From Amycolatopsis rubida (GTDB lineage Bacteria > Actinomycetota > Actinomycetes > Mycobacteriales > Pseudonocardiaceae), in NCBI RefSeq assembly GCF_900115345.1, contig NZ_FOWC01000014.1:1-64000 (forward strand): DNA of 64,000 nt, in the 5' to 3' direction. Below the pieces are notes generated by a model that was not told where the DNA came from, searched no databases, and saw only the letters and a list, made by a program, of their open reading frames with translations. Position 1 is the stretch's first letter; each line of letters opens with the position of its first letter. The position numbers were made by a program, and so were the translations under genes. This document shows positions 43,029-50,473 of this stretch, one piece after another.

Positions 43029-43852
43029 GCCCGTTCCGCGCCAGTGTCCCGCTTACGCGATCGTGGGAGCACTTCGAGTTCACGGTGGACGACGGGGTCG
43101 CGACGGTGACCTTCGACCGGCCGGAAAAACTCAATGCGCTCACCTTCGACGTCTACGCCGATCTGCGCGACCTCGTCGCCGAATTGCCGCACCGAGGCGA
43201 CGTGCGGGTGCTCGTGCTGACCGGAAAGGGCCGCGGGTTCTGCTCGGGCGGCGACGTCGAGGAAATCATCGGCGAACTGCAGAAAATGGACACCGCGGAA
43301 CTGCTCGAATTCACCCGGATGACCGGCGCGGTGGTGAAAGCGATGCGCGAGACGCCGATCCCGATCATCGCGGCGATCAACGGCGTCGCGGCCGGCGCCG
43401 GCTCGGTCCTCGCGCTGGCGAGCGATTTCCGGCTGCTGGCCGAATCGGCGAAGTTCGCGTTCCTGTTCACGAAGGTCGGCTTGGCGGGCGCGGACATGGG
43501 TTCGGCGTATCTGCTGCCGCGCCTGGTCGGCCTCGGCCGTGCGACGGAACTGCTGATGCTGGGCGACAAGCTTCCTGCCGCGCGCGCCGAAGCGATCGGA
43601 CTGGCGAACCGCGTCGTGCCGGACGCCGAACTGGCCGACGAGGCCGCTGCACTGGCGCGAAGGCTCGCGGACGGTCCGGCGCTGGCGTACTCCACCACGA
43701 AGGTGCTGCTGACCCGCGAGCTCGACAGCGACCTGGGCAGCTCGATCGAACTGGAAGCCATCACCCAGGCGTTGCTGATGACTGCCAAGGACCACAAGGA
43801 GTTCTACGCCGCATGGGCCGCGGGACGCAGTCCACAGTGGACCGGTCGCTGA
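43025..43852 (+). CDS. Enoyl-CoA hydratase/isomerase family protein
   Basis: 275 residues with crotonase features: VATVTFDRPEKLNALTF, oxyanion residues in GRGFCSGGDVEEI and AAINGVAAGAGSVLALA, and GLAGADMGSAYLLPRLVG, where an acidic residue takes the position of a catalytic Glu. It fits the group linked to aromatic-CoA degradation, and clustering with PaaX and kynureninase suggests the anthranilate/2-aminobenzoyl-CoA route. No CoA ligase or ring-reducing monooxygenase is encoded nearby. Confidence 0.9.
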   Translation: MSPFRASVPLTRSWEHFEFTVDDGVATVTFDRPEKLNALTFDVYADLRDLVAELPHRGDVRVLVLTGKGRGFCSGGDVEEIIGELQKMDTAELLEFTRMTGAVVKAMRETPIPIIAAINGVAAGAGSVLALASDFRLLAESAKFAFLFTKVGLAGADMGSAYLLPRLVGLGRATELLMLGDKLPAARAEAIGLANRVVPDAELADEAAALARRLADGPALAYSTTKVLLTRELDSDLGSSIELEAITQALLMTAKDHKEFYAAWAAGRSPQWTGR

Positions 43853-43861
43853 GCGGGCCCA

Positions 43862-44126
43862 GTCGTCACGGTTTTCCGGGCATTCCAGGTTGACCTCGCG
43901 GGGATAGCCGGTCGGCTGGCAGCCGTTGGCATGGATCCGGCGGGCCACCGCAGCCCCAGCATGGCACCCAGTTGCTCAGTGGTGACCTTCTCGTCGAGGA
44001 TCTCCTGGACCTGCTGGAGAAGCCGAGCGATGACGCGGTCGAGGCGCGCCAGCTGGGCCGCGGTGCAGGAGCGGTAACCAGTGGCGGGGTCGGCGTCAGC
44101 CGGGCGAAGTCGCCGATGCTGAACAT
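43862..44126 (-). pseudogene. Decayed MerR-family regulator
   Basis: The gene starts normally (MFSIGDFARL at 44126). The sequence then jumps to ADPATGYRSCTAAQLARLDRV in another frame, indicating a deletion over most of the helix-turn-helix. It continues with LLQQVQEILDEKVTTEQLGAMLGLR after a second small deletion, and later remnants lie in a third frame. Together these fragments spell the usual MerR N-terminal half. The effector domain is absent. It fills the gap between the hydratase and lactonase-like genes. Confidence 0.7.
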
Positions 44127-44175
44127 GACGCCTTCGAGTTGACTGCCTGACACGGTGTGAGAGTCAAGAAACTGG

Positions 44176-45096
44176 TCAAAGATCCGTGTAGGCGATCGCG
44201 TTCTCTTCCAGGGACCCGAACCACAACCGGCCGTGATACTCGCGGATGCCCACCAGCAGGTGGAATCCCGGGATCTCGCCGCGCAGTTCCCGCGCCACCG
44301 CGCCCTCCGGGGTGACCGCGACCGCGCCCACCCGGCGTTTCGGGGCGGGCTGCAGGGAATCCGGCAGCGCGCGCACCGCCGTCCGGAGCGCCGCGGGCAG
44401 GCGGCGCACGACGTCGAGGGCGCGGATGCGCGGGCTGGCCTCGGTGATCCAGATCAGCCCGTCCGAACCGGTCGCGATGTTGTCCGGGAAGCCCGGCAGG
44501 TCGTCGATCAGGATGTCGCGGTCGCCCGCGCGCGGGCCGGTCAGCCAGATCCGGCTGACCCGGCACGCGCCGGTTTCGGCGACCGCCGCGAAGGACTCGT
44601 CCGGCGGCAGCGCGACGCCGTTCGCGAACTGGAGACCGTCGGCGAGCAGGTCGATGCGGCCGTCCGGCGTGCGGCGCAGCAGCCGTCCGCCCGCGGTCTG
44701 TTCGATGAGGTCGTCGCGCCAGTTGTCGATGCCGAAGCGGCGCGAGGAATCCGTGAAGTAGACCGTTCCGTCGGCGGCGACCGCGGCGTTGTTGCAGAAC
44801 ACGAAGTCCAGCCCGGCACCCGACGTCGCGAGGGTCGTGGTCTCGCCGCCGGCCAGCGGCATGGTCAGCAGGCCGGAGCGGGCGTCGCAGATCAGCAGCT
44901 CGTCGTCGCCGTACAGCTCCAGCCCGAGCGGGCGGCCGCCGGTGTCGCCGATCTGGTCGATCCGCCGTCCGTCCGGCGAAACGCGCAGGATCCGGCCGTC
45001 GTCGACGCCGGTGTAGACCCGGCCCTCGGCGTCCACGACCACGTCTTCCGGACCGTGCCCGTTCACCGGCACGATCGTGACCTCACCGAACCGCAC
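44176..45096 (-). CDS. SMP-30/strictosidine-synthase-like beta-propeller hydrolase
   Basis: 306 residues. Propeller blades show repeats such as GHGPEDVVVDAEGRVYTGVDDGRI, NNAAVAADGTVYFTDSSRRF and LPGFPDNIATGSDGLIWI, characteristic of the strictosidine-synthase-like/SMP-30 superfamily that includes lactonases and gluconolactonases. No signal peptide. The start is GTG with no clear ribosome site. Substrate unknown. It lies 9 bp after the phosphatase gene on the same strand. Confidence 0.85.
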   Translation of the reverse strand: MRFGEVTIVPVNGHGPEDVVVDAEGRVYTGVDDGRILRVSPDGRRIDQIGDTGGRPLGLELYGDDELLICDARSGLLTMPLAGGETTTLATSGAGLDFVFCNNAAVAADGTVYFTDSSRRFGIDNWRDDLIEQTAGGRLLRRTPDGRIDLLADGLQFANGVALPPDESFAAVAETGACRVSRIWLTGPRAGDRDILIDDLPGFPDNIATGSDGLIWITEASPRIRALDVVRRLPAALRTAVRALPDSLQPAPKRRVGAVAVTPEGAVARELRGEIPGFHLLVGIREYHGRLWFGSLEENAIAYTDL

Positions 45097-45105
45097 GCCG
45101 GCCTC

Positions 45106-45762
45106 CTACCGGTAGCTGAGCAGCCGCGCGTTCTCGCCTTCGAGATGCGGATGCTCGTTGAAGGACAACAGGTTCACGCCGCCGCGGCCGGAAGTCAGTT
45201 TCGTGATGCCGGTGTTCACGGTGACGCGGTTCAGCTTCAGCAGCCCAGGTCCTGGCGTGCCCAGCAACGATCCGGCGACCGCGCCCAGCACACCGCCGGA
45301 GGTGAACACGAGCCCGTTCTCGCCCTTGCCCAGCGAACCGGCCAGCTCGGCCAGCGCCGCCGTGCAGCGGCCGAGGAAAGCAGGCCAGCTTTCCGTGCAC
45401 GGGCCGCTGTCGCCGGAGTCGACCCACTCGGTCAGCGCGGCGTCCAGCAACCGCTGGTACTCGCGCGAATCCTGTTGCGGCGCACCGCCCGCGTGGTGCG
45501 CGGCGATGTCGACATGGTCGTATTCGTTCCAGCGTTCGTCCTCGACCACCGGCACGTCGCAGCCGAGGGCCTTCAACGCCGTCGCCGCCGTGTCCCGCTG
45601 ACGGGCCAGCGTTCCCGAGCGCACCTGCGCGAACTCGACGCCGCGCCGTTTCAGCTCCGCGCCGAGCACTGTGGACTGTTCGAACCCCAGCGGCGACAAC
45701 GCGTCGTAATCCGCCGCCCCGAACGACGCCTGGCCGTGCCGGATCAGGTAAATCGCACCCAT
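45106..45762 (-). CDS. Histidine phosphatase (phosphoglycerate-mutase-like)
   Basis: 218 residues. The catalytic motif IRHGQASFGAADYDALSPLG carries the phospho-accepting His in RHG; a partner Arg is in GTLARQRDTA, and VFTSGGVLGAV replaces the more usual second catalytic His motif. The latter substitution (SGG instead of SHG) is noteworthy and may lower activity. Phosphatase or mutase substrate unknown. It forms a run of minus-strand genes with short gaps from 46531 to 44176. Confidence 0.87.
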   Translation of the reverse strand: MGAIYLIRHGQASFGAADYDALSPLGFEQSTVLGAELKRRGVEFAQVRSGTLARQRDTAATALKALGCDVPVVEDERWNEYDHVDIAAHHAGGAPQQDSREYQRLLDAALTEWVDSGDSGPCTESWPAFLGRCTAALAELAGSLGKGENGLVFTSGGVLGAVAGSLLGTPGPGLLKLNRVTVNTGITKLTSGRGGVNLLSFNEHPHLEGENARLLSYR

Positions 45763-45775
45763 TTATGCCGTCCCG

Positions 45776-46531
45776 TCAGGAAAACATCCGCAGCAACCGG
45801 CCAGGAGCCAAGCGTACCGCGAGACTCAGCGGCACCCAGGGCCACGAAGGCACGTACGCGCGCTTCGGTTCCGCTTCGATCGCCTTGACCAGCGCGTGCG
45901 CACCGGCTTCGGCCGACACCATCAGCGGATTGCGTTTGGTCGAGCGAGCGGTCATCTCGGAGCTGATGTAGCCGGGCCGCACGTCGGTGACCGTGATGCC
46001 GTGGCTGCTCAGCTCAAGCCGCGCACCGTCGGCGAACGCGGAGATCCCGGCCTTCGACGCGGAGTACGCGGTGAGGTTCCGGGGAAAACCGCGCAGCGCC
46101 ATGAACGACGAGATCACCGCGAGATGCCCGTCGCGCTGCTCGCGGAAGATGCCCGCCGCCGCCTCGATCTGGGCCACCGCGCCGACGAGATTGGTCTCAA
46201 GGGTCTGCCGGTTGGCGTCGAACCGGCCCGCGCCGACCGGCTGCCCCTTGCCGAGCCCGGCGTTGACGATCACGCGGTCGAGCCTGCCGAGTTCCGCCCG
46301 GAATTCCCCGAACACCTGGAAGACGCGGTCGTGGTCGGTGACGTCGAGCGCGCGCGTGCCGACGGTGATCCCCGGGTACGCGGCACGCAGCTGCGCGGCC
46401 AGGTCGTCGAGCCGGTCGGTGCGCCGGGCGCACAGCGCGAGATTGCGGCCGCGAGCGGCGAACTGCCGGGCCATTCCCTCGCCGAGACCGGAGCTGGCTC
46501 CGGTGATCAGGATGTTCTGCCGCAAGACCAT
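45776..46531 (-). CDS. Short-chain dehydrogenase
   Basis: 251 residues with GASSGLGEGMARQF, NAGLGKG, Ser in VISSFMALRG and YSASK. The pattern matches SDRs of the mycobacterial and Amycolatopsis type related to YciK/DltE, with a hydrophobic, basic C-terminus (SLAVRLAPGRLLRMF) that may contact the membrane. It is the first gene of the phosphatase-lactonase group. Confidence 0.88.
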   Translation of the reverse strand: MVLRQNILITGASSGLGEGMARQFAARGRNLALCARRTDRLDDLAAQLRAAYPGITVGTRALDVTDHDRVFQVFGEFRAELGRLDRVIVNAGLGKGQPVGAGRFDANRQTLETNLVGAVAQIEAAAGIFREQRDGHLAVISSFMALRGFPRNLTAYSASKAGISAFADGARLELSSHGITVTDVRPGYISSEMTARSTKRNPLMVSAEAGAHALVKAIEAEPKRAYVPSWPWVPLSLAVRLAPGRLLRMFS

Positions 46532-46960
46532 GCCCGGAGCCTACCCGCTGGTAACCGCACCTGCGGCCCGTGTGACCCCGTCGAAGACCCGAGATGAAGC
46601 CGAAGGAGTTTCGCACTTGTCCCGGTGCCGCCCGGTGCGGCGGCAGCCATGCGGATCCGGCGCGGATGACCGGTGGCCCGGCCTCTGGGGGCATGCCGGG
46701 CCACCGGTTCCGGGCGCGGCCGCCGGCCGGGCGCGGGGCGCGGTCCGCGCTGCCGGGGCCGAGGCTCCGGACGCGCCGGGGGCGGCGCGTTCCATCCTGG
46801 CCATGGAAGCGCGACCGCGCAGGTCACGGCAATGGTTCCCAGTTGCCAGTACTAGCCCGTTCGTCCGAATGGCACGGCGGTACAACCTGGCCGGGCGGCT
46901 GCTACCGTGCCTGTGTCGGGCTCGGCACGGTCGGTTACCAGCGGGGGCGGGCGGCGGGAC
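46532..46960. other. Gene-free divergent region
   Basis: 429 bp between the divergent SDR and XRE-regulator genes. Open frames across it have no family content. The main feature is a perfect 14-bp dyad, ACCGGTGGCCCGGC at 46669-46682 and its complement at 46695-46708, with a 12-nt centre. Since no gene ends here, a terminator role is unclear; it may be an operator or a remnant repeat. Confidence 0.5.
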
Positions 46961-47899
46961 ATGACGCAGCGGCATGCGGACCACGCCGGTCCGGACACCG
47001 ACGGAGGTGCCCGGACCGCGTTCGCGAGCGCGCTGCGCGCCGCGATCGGAGCGAGCGGGCTTTCCCTGGACCGGATCCAGGCACGGCTGCGCGCGCGAGG
47101 CGCGACGGTCAGCGTCACCGCACTCAGCTACTGGCAATCGGGCAAACGCCAGCCGGAACGAGCCGGATCGCTCTCGGCGGTGCGGGTGCTGGAGGAAATC
47201 CTCGGCGTCCCCGACGGCGCGCTGCTCGGTTTGCTGCCGCCGCCCCGTCCGCGCGGCGCGAGCAGACGCGACCGGGCGGGCGAGGAACCGGTCACCTTCA
47301 CCCGCGAGATCCTGCAGCCGCTGCTGGAACGCGTCGGCGCGCCCGACGCGCTGGACCAGCAGCACCAGCTGAAGCTGATCGGCCTGCACGACCGCTGTGA
47401 CATCGCGGCCGACGGCGGCCAGCTCGCGGTCACCTCGCGCGCGGTGTTCCAGTCCGGTGCGGACGGTCAGGACCGCTGGCTGCTGGTGTACGCACAGGGT
47501 GACGCGACGGCGGTGCCCGACTTGCGGCCAGTGCGCAACTGCCGCGTCGGCCGCGCCGAAGTGGACGACGACCACGGCATCCTGGTGGCCGAACTGCTCT
47601 TCGACCGCGCGCTGGAACGCGGCGAGACGCACCTCATCGAATACACCCTGCGCAACTCGGGGCCGCCGTATCCGCAATGCCGGGCCACGCACTATCGGGA
47701 ATTCCGCCGCCCGGTCCGCGAGTACCTGCTGGAGATCCGCTTCGACCCGATCGCGGTGCCCGCCCGGTGCTGGCAGTACGCGAACGCCACCGACGAAGCA
47801 CCCGCACGGCGCCGGCTCCGGCTCGACAGCGGCAACGGCGTGCACGCGATCGCACTGGACTTCGGGCCGGGGATCTTCGGCATCGGCTGGGGTCCGTGA
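46961..47899 (+). CDS. XRE-like DNA-binding protein with uncharacterised C-terminal domain
   Basis: 312 residues. The N-terminal 70 residues form a helix-turn-helix (ALRAAIGASGLSLDRIQARL, then VSVTALSYWQSGKRQPE and LEEILGVPDGALLGLL). The remaining 200 residues look beta-rich (DRWLLVYAQG; HLIEYTLRNSG; REYLLEIRFDP) and match no family I can name. The same architecture occurs widely in actinomycetes as regulators of unknown signal. Overlaps the ABC ATPase gene by GTGA, so the two are coupled. Confidence 0.8.
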   Translation: MTQRHADHAGPDTDGGARTAFASALRAAIGASGLSLDRIQARLRARGATVSVTALSYWQSGKRQPERAGSLSAVRVLEEILGVPDGALLGLLPPPRPRGASRRDRAGEEPVTFTREILQPLLERVGAPDALDQQHQLKLIGLHDRCDIAADGGQLAVTSRAVFQSGADGQDRWLLVYAQGDATAVPDLRPVRNCRVGRAEVDDDHGILVAELLFDRALERGETHLIEYTLRNSGPPYPQCRATHYREFRRPVREYLLEIRFDPIAVPARCWQYANATDEAPARRRLRLDSGNGVHAIALDFGPGIFGIGWGP

Positions 47900-48585
47900 G
47901 CCTGGCAGCCGAGGCGCGGGAGCTGACCGTTCTGGTCGACACGCAGCGGTGGCGCGAGACGGTGCTGGACTCGGTGTGCCTCGCGGTGCCAGCGGGGCGG
48001 GTCACCGCGTTGCTCGGCGAATCCGGGTGCGGCAAATCCATGGTCGCGGCGGCGTTGACGGGCTCGCTTCCTTCGGTTGCGCGCAGCACCGGGGAGGTGC
48101 GCGTTCACGGCACCGTCGGCCTGGTGCCGCAGGCCGGGGCCACGGCGTTCGCCGCGGAGCGAACCGTCGGCGCGCAGCTGGACGAGCGTCAGCAGCTCTT
48201 TCGAGGCCGCAGCGTCGAGGACGCCTGCAAGGCAGCGATCTATCCCGTGGAGACGCTGGATCTCTTGCCGCATCAGCATTCCGGCGGGCAGATCCAGCGG
48301 GCCGCGCTCGCGGCGGCCTTGCTGTCCGAACCGGACTTGCTCGTGGTGGACGAACCCAGCGCCTCCCTCGACCGAGGCACCGCCTACGAGGTGTGGGCCA
48401 GCCTGCGCGCTTACGCCGGCACCGGTGCCGGCGTGCTGGCCATTACCCACGACGGCGCCCTGCTGACGGAGACCGGGGTCGCCGACGCGATGGTGTTCCT
48501 GCGCGACGGCCGTACCATCGCCGCCGGGTCCCCCGCCGAAATCCACGCCCTCGCAGATCCCTACGTGCGGGGCTTCTTCCCCTGA
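47896..48585 (+). CDS. ABC transporter ATP-binding protein, peptide/nickel type
   Basis: 229 residues. Walker A GESGCGKSM, signature HSGGQIQRA and Walker B LLVVDEPSASLD are intact, with the switch His in ITHDG. It resembles the ATPases of peptide/nickel (Dpp/Nik) importers but is short. No permease gene is adjacent. The only peptide-type binding protein in the window, at 15352, is 31 kb away. It is an orphan coupled to an XRE regulator, so it may serve a transporter elsewhere or act without one. Confidence 0.88.
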   Translation: MSLAAEARELTVLVDTQRWRETVLDSVCLAVPAGRVTALLGESGCGKSMVAAALTGSLPSVARSTGEVRVHGTVGLVPQAGATAFAAERTVGAQLDERQQLFRGRSVEDACKAAIYPVETLDLLPHQHSGGQIQRAALAAALLSEPDLLVVDEPSASLDRGTAYEVWASLRAYAGTGAGVLAITHDGALLTETGVADAMVFLRDGRTIAAGSPAEIHALADPYVRGFFP

Positions 48586-48591
48586 CCGCGC

Positions 48592-50226
48592 TCAGCCCAG
48601 CTTGGTCCGCAACACCTTCCCGGTCGCGTTGCGCGGCAACTCGTCCAGGAACTCCACATCCCGCGGCACCTTGTAGCGCGCCAGATTCGCCTTCACGTAC
48701 TCGCGCACGCCGTCCTCGTCGAGCGTCGAGCCCTCGGTCCGCACCACGAACGCCTTGAGCCGCGCGCCGAAGTCCTGGTCCTCGACTCCGACCACCGCCG
48801 CCTCAAGGACGTCATCACGCTCCACCAAGAGGTTCTCCACCTCGATCGGGAACACGTTCTCGCCGCCGGAGACGATCATTTCGTCGTCGCGGCCGTCGAT
48901 GAACAGCAGGCCGTCCTCGTCGAAGTGGCCGACGTCGCCGCTGGAGAGCAGGCCGTCGATGATCTCCTTGTTGCGGCCGTCGGTGTAGCCGCCGAAGCTG
49001 AGCCCGCTGCCGACGAACACTCGCCCGGTCACGTGCGGCTCGGTGATCTTGGCGCCGCGTTCGTCGTACAGCGCGACGCGACAGCCGACCGGCGCACGGC
49101 CGACCGTGCCCGGCGCGCGTTTCCAGTCCTCCGGCGTCGCGACCGTCGCCACTGCGACTTCCGTGGAGCCGTACAGGTTGTGCACCACGTCGCCGAATTC
49201 CTCGTTCGCCCGGTTGCCGAGATCCGGCGAAAGGGCGGCCCCGGCGACGAAGACGATCCGCAGGCACGAGGTGTCGTAACGGTCGCGGACTTCCTTCGGC
49301 AGGTCGACGATCCGCTGCAGCATCGTCGGCACCAGCACGAGCGCGGTGCAGCGGTGCGCGGCGACGCCTTTCAGCGTGGCCTCCGGGTCGAACTTCCGGC
49401 GCATCACCACCGTGCAGCCGAGCGCGAAGCTGAGGATGAACTGCGACAGCCCGGTGCCGTGGAACAGCGGCGCGCCCAGGTAAGTCGCCTCGCCGGCGCG
49501 CAGCGGGATGCGGTCCAGGAACTGCGCCGACGCCAGCGGGGACGTGTGCGGGCGCGGCGCGCCCTTGGGGGTGCCGGTGGTGCCGCTGGTGAGCAGCACG
49601 AAGCCGCCGGGCTTGACGGGCGCGGGCAGCGGGCGGTCGTCGGTGCTGGCGATGACCTCGGCGAGCACCGGGATCTCGTGCCCGCCCGGTTCGTCCACCC
49701 AGGCCAGATAGCGGTCGACTTTGCCGGCGCTGTCGTCGATCGCGTCGAGCAGGCCGGTGAACTCCTGGTCGTAGACGAGCGCGGTGACGCCCTCGCGCTT
49801 GGCGACGTCGGCGAACTGCGGTGTGGCGAACCCGGTGTTCATCAGCAACAGCCGCGCGCCGAGCTTGCCCGAGGCGGCCATCGTGAGCACGAGCCCGCGG
49901 TGGTCGCGGCACAGCGCGGCGATCACCGAACCGGGCCCGAGTCCGCGCTGCGACCAGGCGCGGGCCAGCGCGTTGGACTGGTCGTCGAGCTGCTTGAAGG
50001 TGAGCGGGCCGAGGTCGTCGACGATCCCGACGGCCGTCGCGTCGCGCCGGGCCGCGATGTGGTTCGCGCCGGCGAACGGGCCGTACTTGCGGATCGCGAC
50101 GAGGGACCGCAGGCCCTCGTCGAGCCGGGGAAACGGCACCAGCCCGGCGCGGCGCATCACCTCGACGCTGCGCACGGTCTCGGTCAGCTTGCCTGCCACC
50201 TGGCCGGCCAGCTCGGCCACACTCAT
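48592..50226 (-). CDS. Acyl-CoA synthetase (FadD2-like)
   Basis: 544 residues of the adenylate-forming superfamily: LTSGTTGTPKGAPRPH (phosphate loop), NLYGSTEVA, LLSSGDVGHFDEDGLLFIDGR and C-terminal LPRNATGKVLRTKL with the catalytic Lys. The N-terminal pattern and length match mycobacterial FadD2, which activates fatty acids to acyl-CoA through acyl-AMP. Start ATG at 50226. It is convergent with the ABC ATPase gene, only 6 bp apart. Confidence 0.9.
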   Translation of the reverse strand: MSVAELAGQVAGKLTETVRSVEVMRRAGLVPFPRLDEGLRSLVAIRKYGPFAGANHIAARRDATAVGIVDDLGPLTFKQLDDQSNALARAWSQRGLGPGSVIAALCRDHRGLVLTMAASGKLGARLLLMNTGFATPQFADVAKREGVTALVYDQEFTGLLDAIDDSAGKVDRYLAWVDEPGGHEIPVLAEVIASTDDRPLPAPVKPGGFVLLTSGTTGTPKGAPRPHTSPLASAQFLDRIPLRAGEATYLGAPLFHGTGLSQFILSFALGCTVVMRRKFDPEATLKGVAAHRCTALVLVPTMLQRIVDLPKEVRDRYDTSCLRIVFVAGAALSPDLGNRANEEFGDVVHNLYGSTEVAVATVATPEDWKRAPGTVGRAPVGCRVALYDERGAKITEPHVTGRVFVGSGLSFGGYTDGRNKEIIDGLLSSGDVGHFDEDGLLFIDGRDDEMIVSGGENVFPIEVENLLVERDDVLEAAVVGVEDQDFGARLKAFVVRTEGSTLDEDGVREYVKANLARYKVPRDVEFLDELPRNATGKVLRTKLG

Positions 50227-50370
50227 CCGGGCACCTCCATTGCTGCGGCGGGAGCGCCCACGCCGACGGCCTCCGTACCGCCGGTATGGGAGTTACTCGA
50301 CAGTAAAGCAAGGCCCGTCCGCGCACCAGTGCCCGGCCGGGGAGGAAATCTCCGGCACCGGTCACGGACC

Positions 50371-50425
50371 GTCCGTGACGGACCCCTTGAGGGAATCCGA
50401 GTCCGTCAAGGAGCCCTTCACGGAC
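50371..50425. repeat. Imperfect palindromic intergenic repeat
   Basis: 50371-50390 and 50406-50425 pair at 17 of 20 positions with a 15-nt loop containing GGGAATCCGA. Loop and arm style match the 38183-38229 element. It lies in the 247-bp gap between the divergent FadD2-like and polymerase genes, so a terminator role is not obvious. Confidence 0.6.
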
Positions 50426-50473
50426 CGTCCCGGCACCCGGTGCGCGGAAATTGTCGGTGCCGGTCCGCACAAT

